This document shows, one piece after another, positions 7,328 through 13,477 of a DNA stretch of 15,463 nt (within the stretch, counting starts at the first letter, position 1; each line of letters begins with the position of its first letter). The notes under the pieces were generated by a model that was given only the letters and a program-made list of their open reading frames with translations, searched no databases and was not told where the DNA came from. Origin of the DNA: Planctomycetota bacterium (GTDB lineage Bacteria > Planctomycetota > Phycisphaerae > WQYP01); contig JAJZCU010000006.1 of the NCBI GenBank assembly GCA_021828935.1, forward strand, positions 1-15,463, written 5' to 3'. Made by a program: the position numbers and the translations under genes.

Positions 7328-8134
7328 CTAGCGCCGGCCGGGCGTTGCTTGGGCAATTTGCGGCAGCAGGGCCGCCGCCGTGCGCGCCGCGCCAATAGGG
7401 TCAGACAGGTTGCGCACATCCACCACGAACGGGCCAACAAATTCATGGCCATTTAATAGTTGCACAAGTTCCCGCCATGGCGTTGAGCCTTGCCCCAGCG
7501 GAACCGCCCGCACATGTTGGCCCACCTTAACGCCATCCGCGCAGGTCACTTGCGCGGCCCTGCCTGCCAGCAGTTGGGCCTCTGCCAGTGGGTCGCGCTG
7601 CCCCAGCAGCCGCTGGGTCTGCAAGTCCGCGCGCAGGCCGCCGTGGCCAACGCTGCGCAACAGGGCCGCTAGCGTGGTCGCATCATTGCCGGACAACGCC
7701 ACCTGCACGCCGGAGCGGTCAGATAATTCCGCAATAAGTTTTGCCGCATCTTCGGTCACGGGACTTTTCAATCCGTCGGCGTCGCCGGCATACAGACTGA
7801 TCTGGCGCACCCCCAGGGCGTACGCAAAATTAACGGCCTCTTCCACGCGGTGCAGCAGGTGATCCATGCGGTCGGGATCGCTTAGGCCCTTCGCGGTGGT
7901 GGGCAAATAGATCGAACTTATGTCCAGATGATGCCCGGCCAAAATTCGCCGGACATGGCGGCGGGCGGTGGGCCCGAGTTTTTCCGGGTTTAATTCCGGG
8001 TGGCTGGTGGAAAAGGCCACGCCCCGGTAGCCGGCGTCACCGGCCAGCACAAAGGCCCGGCGCGCGTCGTCGCCGAATGGGTCAATGCCCAATGCCGCGC
8101 GCAGCGATTTATGTTCGGTGGGTTCAGCGATCAT
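7328..8134 (-). CDS. Sugar phosphate isomerase/epimerase-like TIM-barrel protein (AP endonuclease 2 superfamily), metal ligands degenerate
   Basis: This 268-residue soluble protein begins with a short tail and then LGIDPFGDDARRAFVLAGDAG, followed by YRGVAFSTSHPEL. That is the first strand-helix unit of the xylose-isomerase-like barrel. Later strands are seen at ISLYAGD, VQVALSGN and FVVDVRN. In active members the corresponding strands end in acidic or histidine metal ligands. Here the usual Glu in the middle strand is replaced by Ser (VALSGN), and the Asp/His site near LRADLQTQR is weak, so catalysis is doubtful. Similar non-canonical members are, from memory, common in planctomycetes. No Shine-Dalgarno is visible before the ATG. 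BirA follows 81 bp downstream on the same strand and may be cotranscribed. The substrate is unknown. Confidence 0.65.
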   Translation of the reverse strand: MIAEPTEHKSLRAALGIDPFGDDARRAFVLAGDAGYRGVAFSTSHPELNPEKLGPTARRHVRRILAGHHLDISSIYLPTTAKGLSDPDRMDHLLHRVEEAVNFAYALGVRQISLYAGDADGLKSPVTEDAAKLIAELSDRSGVQVALSGNDATTLAALLRSVGHGGLRADLQTQRLLGQRDPLAEAQLLAGRAAQVTCADGVKVGQHVRAVPLGQGSTPWRELVQLLNGHEFVGPFVVDVRNLSDPIGAARTAAALLPQIAQATPGRR

Positions 8135-8195
8135 GCAATCATATTAGTCTGCAATGGGTCGGCTTGCCATGGCGGGGCGGCCCCCTGTTGGAAAC

Positions 8196-8346
8196 CTTGT
8201 CGCTACCCAGATTTTGCAAGGCGATATTTCGCAAGGAGGGACATTAGTTTATCCCACCCGCACCCATAAATCGAAGCCGCATTTTATTTGGCGGCGACGG
8301 CCAGGAGAACCGCCGATGACGCGGATGAACGCGGACACGACGAAGT
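8196..8346. repeat. Dispersed intergenic repeat, copy 1 (paired with 11265-11412)
   Basis: From CTTGTC at 8196 through TACCCAGATTTTGCAAGGCGA (8204 onward), ACATTAGTTTAT, AGCCGCATT and GATGACGCGGATGAACGCGG, this block aligns with 11265-11412 along its length with scattered substitutions and small gaps. The end carries short GCGGAT iterations. Within it GCGA-TATT-TCGC (8221-8232) could form a small hairpin, weakened in the other copy. The gap 8135-8470 between the TIM-barrel gene and the small plus-strand gene is mostly this repeat. I see no gene in it. Confidence 0.8.
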
Positions 8347-8470
8347 GGGAAATGATCTTGGCCTGGTTGGCCGTTGTTCAGAAAGCGGTAGCCGGCCTGC
8401 CAGCCCGGTGGGGCGCATACAATAACGAGGAGACAGTTTTCCGAGCATCTGAGATTTTAGAGGTGTTATT

Positions 8471-8719
8471 ATGTCAATGAAAAACAAGCAGCAAAAACAG
8501 CCCACGGAAAAATCCGCTGAGCCTCAGGCCGCAGTGGCCAGCGGATATGATCGGCAGCCCGCGGACCCCGCCGGCAGCCGCGAGCCGGATCCCGCCAGGC
8601 CCAGCCCCGATGGGGCGGCGAAGGCGCCGGCGGTCCACGAAGCGTCCGACACGGCCCAAGAGCATGGAACAAATCCACAGCACCAATCAGCCGACGCGAT
8701 TACGCCCCACGGAACCTAA
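8471..8719 (+). CDS. Small hypothetical protein, predicted disordered
   Basis: This frame encodes 82 residues rich in Ala, Pro, Gln, Asp, Glu and Gly, starting MSMKNKQQKQPTEKS, with almost no large hydrophobic residues and no recognisable fold. AGAGGT (8459-8464) lies six bases before the ATG, which is the main support. A possible -10 box TACAAT is at 8418-8423 without a clear -35. A second ATG at 8477 is also possible. The opposite strand has frames of similar length here, so this could be a non-coding stretch. No function can be proposed. Confidence 0.45.
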   Translation: MSMKNKQQKQPTEKSAEPQAAVASGYDRQPADPAGSREPDPARPSPDGAAKAPAVHEASDTAQEHGTNPQHQSADAITPHGT

Positions 8720-8791
8720 CCATGCCACCATCGGGGCGCGCTTACCGCGAGGGTCCGAGGCGACGCTTTGCTGCCCACGACCATTGTGAAT

Positions 8792-9547
8792 TTATCGGGG
8801 TTGCGTCCGGGCCGGCCAAATCCTGGTGCGCACCGCCCACACGGTCAGCAGCCACGCGGGCCCGATAAGCAGCGCGCCCGTTACATCCGTGAGATAGTGC
8901 ACGCCGATGACCAACAGGCTGATGGCCACGGCCAGCACGAGTACCGCATAGGTTGTGAAGATCATTTGCCGCACGCGGCGGCTTTTGGTCAGCGCGCAGA
9001 GCACCAGTGCGGTGATTCCGAAAATGATACAGGCGCCAAGGGTGTGGCCGCTGGGAAAGCTGTATCCTGGCCGCGGCGCGTAAAACGTATCCGACACCGG
9101 CCGCGCCCGTTGAACCACATCCTTCAATCCAGTGCCAAGCACCACGCTGCCCGCCGCAGCCAGGGCCACGGCAAACGCCAATGCCATGCGCTTCATCCAC
9201 AGCAGCCACCAGCCCAGCGCCACCACCAGGGGCGCCTGCACCGGCACGCTGCCTAATTGCGTGATCCAACTGCATACATCCACGTCTGTGCGGGTTACAT
9301 GGTCATGTACATACTTTGCGAACGGGTGGTCGCACGACCACGCCAACCCGTGGTCCTTTACATCCCAGGCCAGGGCTGTGAACAGCAAGGCCAGCAACAG
9401 AGCTGACCATACCAAAGCGCGCCCGCGGAAACGCTCATCAGGCACAACGTCCGCTGCCGCCGCCGGCCCGCCACGCGTGGGCGGGTCTGTCGGCGCCACA
9501 ACATGAACATGTTGGTCCGAAGTTTCTTGCATGCACGCATTGTCCAC
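8792..9547 (-). CDS. PAP2-family (phosphatidic acid phosphatase type 2) membrane phosphatase
   Basis: This protein of up to 251 residues has an N-terminal hydrophilic tail (1-43) and about five or six membrane segments, beginning with VWSALLLALLFTALAW (46-61). PAP2 motifs are present: motif 1 as K142 with R149-P150 (KDVVQRARP), motif 2 as PSGH (165-168), and motif 3 as SLLVIGVHYLTD (210-221) with nucleophile-assisting H217 and D221. In motif 3 the usual Arg after Ser is Leu211, a conserved phosphate-binding position, so activity may be reduced or altered. Family members dephosphorylate lipid phosphates such as phosphatidate, undecaprenyl diphosphate or PG phosphate; the substrate cannot be told here. 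A GTG at 9547 opens the frame, but the ATG five codons later (9532) is equally good. No clear ribosome binding site is seen for either. It is transcribed divergently from the lipoprotein gene at 9696. Confidence 0.85.
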   Translation of the reverse strand: MDNACMQETSDQHVHVVAPTDPPTRGGPAAAADVVPDERFRGRALVWSALLLALLFTALAWDVKDHGLAWSCDHPFAKYVHDHVTRTDVDVCSWITQLGSVPVQAPLVVALGWWLLWMKRMALAFAVALAAAGSVVLGTGLKDVVQRARPVSDTFYAPRPGYSFPSGHTLGACIIFGITALVLCALTKSRRVRQMIFTTYAVLVLAVAISLLVIGVHYLTDVTGALLIGPAWLLTVWAVRTRIWPARTQPR

Positions 9548-9620
9548 GGCGGCGCGGGAAGCTCAAGCGTCGCATTGGCGATTAAGAAGGGCGCCGCTGG
9601 AAAAAGGGGCCCAGACGCCG

Positions 9621-9650
9621 TTGGCAAATGCTTTCCGTTGCCCTTACAAT
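9621..9650 (+). promoter_or_regulatory. Sigma-70-like promoter upstream of the lipoprotein gene
   Basis: TTGGCA (9621-9626) and TACAAT (9645-9650) are spaced 18 bases apart, each one base from consensus. The predicted start near 9657 gives a leader of about 40 bases containing AAGGAG before the ATG at 9696. This is the best sigma-70-like promoter match I see in the window. Confidence 0.55.
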
Positions 9651-9695
9651 CCGATGCCAAAGGACTCGCGGATGCGCATGCAAGGAGTTTTGAAA

Positions 9696-10430
9696 ATGAA
9701 ACGCAGTTGGTTAATTGGTGCAGGATGTGCCGGGGCAATGATGTTGCTGGGCGGTTGCGCCCATCATTCCAATCGTCGGATGACGCTGCGCAAAGCGGGT
9801 GAAAGGGTTTATGCGCGTAACAATCAGCCGTCGATGGATGAGAATGTCACCAGCCGAATGTTTCGGGATATCAATCATCCGCTGACCGTGCCGTACACGG
9901 GCATGATCATTGGCGGGAACTGGGGCCGCGTGTATCCCATTCCGCACCCGGTGCATCGCAACTGGGCGCCCAGTGAAGTGGTTTATCCACGCGGCGTGAC
10001 GCGCGGCAATCCCGTTTACATGCATGACCTTGACGCGCACGTTGGCTATCGGCAGTACAACCGGCGCCCGTGGTATCATCTTGGCGAGAGCCTGTTGGAC
10101 ACGCCGTGGTTTTATGTCAACGCACTGGCAACGCCGTTTCTGATGGTGGTGCATCCGCCGTTACAGCAGCGCAACACCATACAGCCGGTGCGAGGGCTGG
10201 TGTACAAGGGGTATGTTGCCACCACTGGACCGGTGGTACCTGCGCCACAGCGCGGCACGCTGCAGTGGCATTATCCATTCCTGAAGCGCAGCGCGCGATT
10301 TGGCGACGGCTTTGGCCGCCGCAAGCGCATGGGCGGGGGCACGCGCATGCGCGGCAAACATCACAGCCGGGTCCGCATTGAAAAGAAGCCCGCCCATGGG
10401 GCGCACCAGGTTGTTAAGAAAAGCGGGTAG
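9696..10430 (+). CDS. Putative lipoprotein, unknown function
   Basis: This 244-residue protein starts MKRSWLIGAGCAGAMMLLGG followed by Cys21, a signal peptide with a lipobox (LGGC), so it is probably exported and lipid-anchored. The mature part is rich in aromatic, Pro, His and Arg residues (for example NWGRVYPIPHPVHRNW), with no domain I recognise. The last 45 residues are strongly basic with repeated Gly/Arg/Lys/His, which might contact anionic envelope polymers. The ATG at 9696 is chosen over earlier in-frame codons because AAGGAG (9682-9687) is eight bases upstream and the signal peptide begins there. A second lipoprotein gene follows 42 bp downstream and could be cotranscribed. Confidence 0.8.
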   Translation: MKRSWLIGAGCAGAMMLLGGCAHHSNRRMTLRKAGERVYARNNQPSMDENVTSRMFRDINHPLTVPYTGMIIGGNWGRVYPIPHPVHRNWAPSEVVYPRGVTRGNPVYMHDLDAHVGYRQYNRRPWYHLGESLLDTPWFYVNALATPFLMVVHPPLQQRNTIQPVRGLVYKGYVATTGPVVPAPQRGTLQWHYPFLKRSARFGDGFGRRKRMGGGTRMRGKHHSRVRIEKKPAHGAHQVVKKSG

Positions 10431-10472
10431 TCGTTGGACCGGCCAACTTGCGCACGGGCGTGACGTGGCGAA

Positions 10473-10826
10473 ATGCGAGAGTACTTTATCAACATGGGCC
10501 GGGCGGGCGCCGTCTGCTGCCTGCTGTCTGGCGCAATGGTCCTGGCTGGCTGCGCGCATGCGCCGCCGTCGGAGGCCTACGGAACCGTCACGCCGATCCA
10601 CGGCATGGCCACGGTGCTGGCCGTGAATGTGTACATGCGTACGGCGGCGTTGAAGACCAGCTTCGGCCGGCAAAAGGCCTGGTGGAACAGCGGCTCGGCA
10701 TTTTACGCTGGGGGAACCGTCGGCCGCGTGTTGCAGGCGCGCAAGGGGCAGCGGATCCGTTTCGACGGTCTGTACAGCGACGGTGAAATTTTCCTATCCA
10801 AAACGTGGCTGCTGCCCGGGCGGTAA
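10473..10826 (+). CDS. Small putative lipoprotein, unknown function
   Basis: This 117-residue protein has a hydrophobic signal segment (AVCCLLSGAMVLAG, 13-26) and a lipobox LAGC with Cys27, so it is likely lipid-anchored. The mature part (about 90 residues) has alternating beta-like stretches such as TVLAVNVYMRTAALKTSFG and GRVLQARKGQRIRFDG, and may form a small beta domain. I do not recognise it. The start may be the ATG at 10473 or the one seven codons later (10494), which would give a more usual signal length. Neither has a strong ribosome binding site. It follows the larger lipoprotein gene by 42 bp on the same strand. Confidence 0.65.
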   Translation: MREYFINMGRAGAVCCLLSGAMVLAGCAHAPPSEAYGTVTPIHGMATVLAVNVYMRTAALKTSFGRQKAWWNSGSAFYAGGTVGRVLQARKGQRIRFDGLYSDGEIFLSKTWLLPGR

Positions 10827-10955
10827 AAGGCTGGGGGGATTCCATCCGGGCCGGTTCGGCGACCGTTCGAATTCGGGGGTGGATTTTGATAGAATCCTGT
10901 GAACGCGGCCCGCTTCGGAGATGCATTGCCGCACATGAATTGGAGGATTGCTATC

Positions 10956-11261
10956 ATGGCAGGCACACGAAAACGCGTTCGAGGTAAGGGTAAAAGTTTG
11001 CCGGCGCGCCGTGCCGCGGGCGTCCGTAAGAAGCCGCAACGTACTGCGCTGGAAGTCTTAACTGAATGGTATTCAACCCCCAGCCGCCGGCCGCCGGAAT
11101 ATTGGGATGATTTAATGAAAGAGATTTCCGAAAATCGATTTGCGCTTCGGTCTCCGGAGGAGCTTAACCCTCGCGCCGGCCCGGATGTGCTCGCCGCTGC
11201 CTTTGCCAGGATCCCCGAATCTCGCCGTTCTCCTCCCCATCGCCTCAAGCCCCACCATTAA
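10956..11261 (+). CDS. Small basic hypothetical protein
   Basis: This 101-residue soluble protein has a very basic N-terminus (MAGTRKRVRGKGKSLPARR, 1-19), then a mixed helical middle (LEVLTEWYS, YWDDLMKEISENRF) and a Pro/Arg/His-rich tail. The ATG at 10956 is chosen because GGAGG (10942-10946) sits nine bases upstream; an in-frame ATG at 10899 has no such site. A weak promoter could be TTCGAA (10866-10871) with TAGAAT (10890-10895). The basic N-terminus suggests nucleic acid binding, but no family is recognised. The gene ends directly at the start of the repeat region. Confidence 0.6.
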   Translation: MAGTRKRVRGKGKSLPARRAAGVRKKPQRTALEVLTEWYSTPSRRPPEYWDDLMKEISENRFALRSPEELNPRAGPDVLAAAFARIPESRRSPPHRLKPHH

Positions 11262-11264
11262 TGG

Positions 11265-11412
11265 CTTGTCATTACCCAGATTTTGCAAGGCGACATCTAG
11301 CAAGAATCAACATTAGTTTATGCCAGCCAGGCCAAAAATCGGAGCCGCATTTCTGTTTGGCCGTGGCGACCAGACGAACCGCGGATGACGCGGATGAACG
11401 CGGATACGACGG
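11265..11412. repeat. Dispersed intergenic repeat, copy 2 (paired with 8196-8346)
   Basis: This block begins just after the stop of the small basic protein gene and shares with 8196-8346 the segments TACCCAGATTTTGCAAGGCGA, ACATTAGTTTAT, AGCCGCATTT and GATGACGCGGATGAACGCGG. Its right end merges into the larger mosaic repeat starting at 11378, which suggests repeats are nested or share a module. Confidence 0.8.
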
Positions 11413-11816
11413 AGGGAATGGCGGCGACCCAATCCCGTTTCCGCAGCGGCGTTGCGTCCAATAGAAACCGCAAAATTAGAGTTTCCTTGGCATTTCGGGC
11501 GTTGGGGGCAGCGTGCGCCGGGTTGGCCGGCGGCCAAGCCGCACTGTTTTTCCACCACCCGCAACGCCGCGCCCCGGGCGAGAAACAGGTTTCCGGCACA
11601 ACGGGCGCTCCCATCGGCGGCGCGGCGCCCAATATTTCCGCCCGGGGCGGCACGTTCGCGCATCAGTGGCCCCGCAACGCCGTGGAATTGTGCCGCCGCC
11701 ACGCGCCCGCCGCGGCCCGGTTGGGCCGGCGCGGGCGGCTAACAGTTCTGGCCACGGTTTGAAATTTTTGATGCCGTGCGCGTTCGTATGCACATGACGT
11801 TTCGCCCCGGTCGCGG
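11378..11816. repeat. Mosaic repeat, long copy (copy A)
   Basis: This is the longest of three related blocks. It starts with the GCGGAT iterations, passes through a segment at 11401-11460 that matches 12121-12180 with a single mismatch, then a central segment (11534-11669) absent from copy C, then a right part ending with GTATGCACATGACGTTTCGC that recurs at 12371-12390. Reading frames exist on both strands but conflict with each other and carry no ribosome binding sites, so I call no gene. Confidence 0.85.
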
Positions 11817-11930
11817 ATGTGCCGGCCGCGGCGCCCGAATTCGCGCCGCATGGCGTCCACCATCCGCCAATACATTCGTTGCCAAATATTCCACGCCCAT
11901 TATTAGCCGCGTCCGCAGACGCGCGGGGGC

Positions 11931-12093
11931 GCGTAACAGTTTTCCGACACAAGACATGCCCCCGTCGGCGGCGCGGCGCCCGATATTTCCGCCCGGGGCG
12001 GCACGTTCGCGCATCAGTGGCCTCGCAATGCCGCGGAACTGTGTCGCCGGCACGCGCCTGTCGCTGCCCGGTGGGCCGAAGCGGGCGGCCAAG
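11931..12093. repeat. Mosaic repeat, partial copy (copy B)
   Basis: This block matches only the middle of copy A (about 11579-11742), including GGCGGCGCGGCGCCC, ATATTTCCGCCCGGGGCGGC and TTCGCGCATCAGTGGCC. It contains the segment missing from copy C. The sequence between copies A and B (11817-11930) is not repeated elsewhere in the window. Confidence 0.8.
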
Positions 12094-12107
12094 ACCAAAT
12101 GGCGGGA

Positions 12108-12403
12108 ACCGCGGATAACGCGGATACGACGGAGGGCATGGCGGCGACCCAATCCCGTTTCCGCAGCGGCGTTGCGTCCAATAAAAACCGCAAGTTAGAG
12201 TTTACTTGGGGTTCCGGACGTTGGGGGGAGCGTGATTGCGCCGGGTTGGCCGGCGGCCCCGCAACGCCGCGGAATTGTGTCGCCGCCACGCGCCCGTCGC
12301 GGCCCGATGGGCCGGCGCGGGCGGCTAACAGGTCTGGCCACGGTTTGAAATTTTTGGCGCCGTGCGCGTTCGTATGCACATGACGTTTCGCCCCGGTCGT
12401 GGA
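12108..12403. repeat. Mosaic repeat, copy with a 136-bp internal deletion (copy C)
   Basis: This block starts 720 bp after the equivalent bases of copy A and follows it closely, but after GGGTTGGCCGGCGG (12243-12256) it jumps directly to CCCCGCAACGCC. The bases equivalent to 11534-11669 are missing. The junction has a short GGCC microhomology. The right end again reaches GTATGCACATGACGTTTCGC. No gene is seen. Confidence 0.85.
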
Positions 12404-12884
12404 ACAGGCAAACGGTTCCGGCAACTTTGTGCCGTTCCCAATCATCAAAACCGATCCCCAAAGCTTTTGCCACACCCATCGTGCCCCTGCTGCGCGCGGA
12501 GTATGTTGTCGATTATCGGGCGATCAAATATTCACAGGATAAATTGATGCGCTTAACACCGTTGTGCGTCATCGATCATCGATCATTGCTCCCCGCCCAT
12601 TATGCAGGTCTAAAGTCACCCCCGGCGAAGGACGATTCTAATGGCACAAGTGCATGGATTGCACGGCTGCCGGTATGCCGCCGGAAGCCAATGACCTTTT
12701 CGTTACGGAAGAAAGCTTTACTGGAAGGGGGTGGCTGGGCGAACGACATTCAGGCGGACGAGGGCCGCAATGGCCCGTGATGTTGCGCCCAGATCCCTCG
12801 GAGATGAGGGGGGCAACCCGCGCCGGGGTTCATTGTGGCCGCCGGCGAAAGAAACCAGAGAGAAACAATTTTTTGGAGTAATTT
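12404..12884. other. Intergenic stretch without a convincing gene
   Basis: Between the last mosaic repeat and the pilin gene there are 481 bases. Plus-strand frames up to 117 codons exist (12427-12780), but they start in repeat-flanking sequence, have no ribosome binding site and show no family resemblance. A tandem ATCGATC pair lies near 12570-12586. The last bases form the leader of the pilin gene, with TGGAG at 12874-12878. I see no clear promoter. Confidence 0.5.
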
Positions 12885-13325
12885 ATGAAGACCAAACCCA
12901 AGCCCAAGAAAACCAGCACTAAAATCAAACGCGGCTTTACGCTGGTTGAAATTTTGATCGTCGTGATCATCCTCGGCATCTTGGCCGCGATTGTGATCCC
13001 GCAGTTCACAAATGCCAGCACGGAAGCCCGCAACAGCAGCTTGGCCTCTACGCTGCAGGCCATTCGCAGCCAGTTCCAGTTGTACAAGACCAGCAGCAGT
13101 GGCGACATTGGCCCGACGTTCGCGACGGATATGTTCTCCACCGCTGGAGCGTTCGTGCCGACGTACTTTGAAGCCGCTCCGGATAATCCCTTCACCCCGG
13201 GAACTGCCGGCACGTTGGTCACGTCCGCGGCGGCCGCGGGTTATGGCTGGCTGTATACCTCGGATGCGTCGGGCAACCTCTACGTGAGCGCCCTGGATAC
13301 ATCTGGAAACCTTGAGACTTATTAA
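12885..13325 (+). CDS. Type IV pilin-like / type II secretion pseudopilin (GspG-like) prepilin
   Basis: This 146-residue protein has a basic leader (MKTKPKPKKTSTKIKRG), a prepilin peptidase site G17|F18, Glu at mature position 5 (E22), and the long hydrophobic helix TLVEILIVVIILGILAAIV, followed by PQFTNASTEARNSSLASTLQ. This is a class III signal for membrane insertion, cleavage and N-methylation, then assembly into a pilus or type II secretion pseudopilus. The C-terminal domain of about 90 residues has GYGWLYTSDASGNLYVS strands like GspG-type proteins. The ATG at 12885 has GGAG (12875-12878) six bases upstream. The gene stands alone here, with no assembly ATPase or peptidase nearby, and is closed by a terminator. 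It may be a standalone pilin-like protein as in many planctomycetes rather than a canonical GspG. Confidence 0.85.
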   Translation: MKTKPKPKKTSTKIKRGFTLVEILIVVIILGILAAIVIPQFTNASTEARNSSLASTLQAIRSQFQLYKTSSSGDIGPTFATDMFSTAGAFVPTYFEAAPDNPFTPGTAGTLVTSAAAAGYGWLYTSDASGNLYVSALDTSGNLETY

Positions 13326-13350
13326 GGCTCTCCAACGGCATGAAGCACCC

Positions 13351-13392
13351 AGGCCCGGAACGGTCCGCCGTTCCGGGCCTTGTTTATTTTTG
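13351..13392 (+). terminator. Intrinsic (Rho-independent) terminator of the pilin gene
   Basis: A perfect 13-bp stem, AGGCCCGGAACGG (13351-13363) pairing with CCGTTCCGGGCCT (13368-13380), closes a TCCG loop that fits the UNCG tetraloop pattern. A T-rich tract (TGTTTATTTTTG) follows. It lies 26 bases after the pilin stop codon and isolates the pilin gene from the next one. Confidence 0.9.
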
Positions 13393-13477
13393 CTGCGTGG
13401 AGATTCAGCGTCGGAACCCTTTCGCCGATAGCAAGGTAGGAGAGGGCATATGTTGTACAGCGCCATGCGGAGAAACA

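Noticed and set aside
11313..12475. Frames of 110-158 codons on the minus strand in the mosaic repeats
   Set aside because: They are repeated because the DNA is repeated. They have Arg/Pro/Ala-biased composition, conflict with plus-strand frames of similar length, and have no binding sites.
12427..12780. 117-codon plus-strand frame before the pilin gene
   Set aside because: No ribosome binding site, no fold or motif; it starts at the repeat edge.
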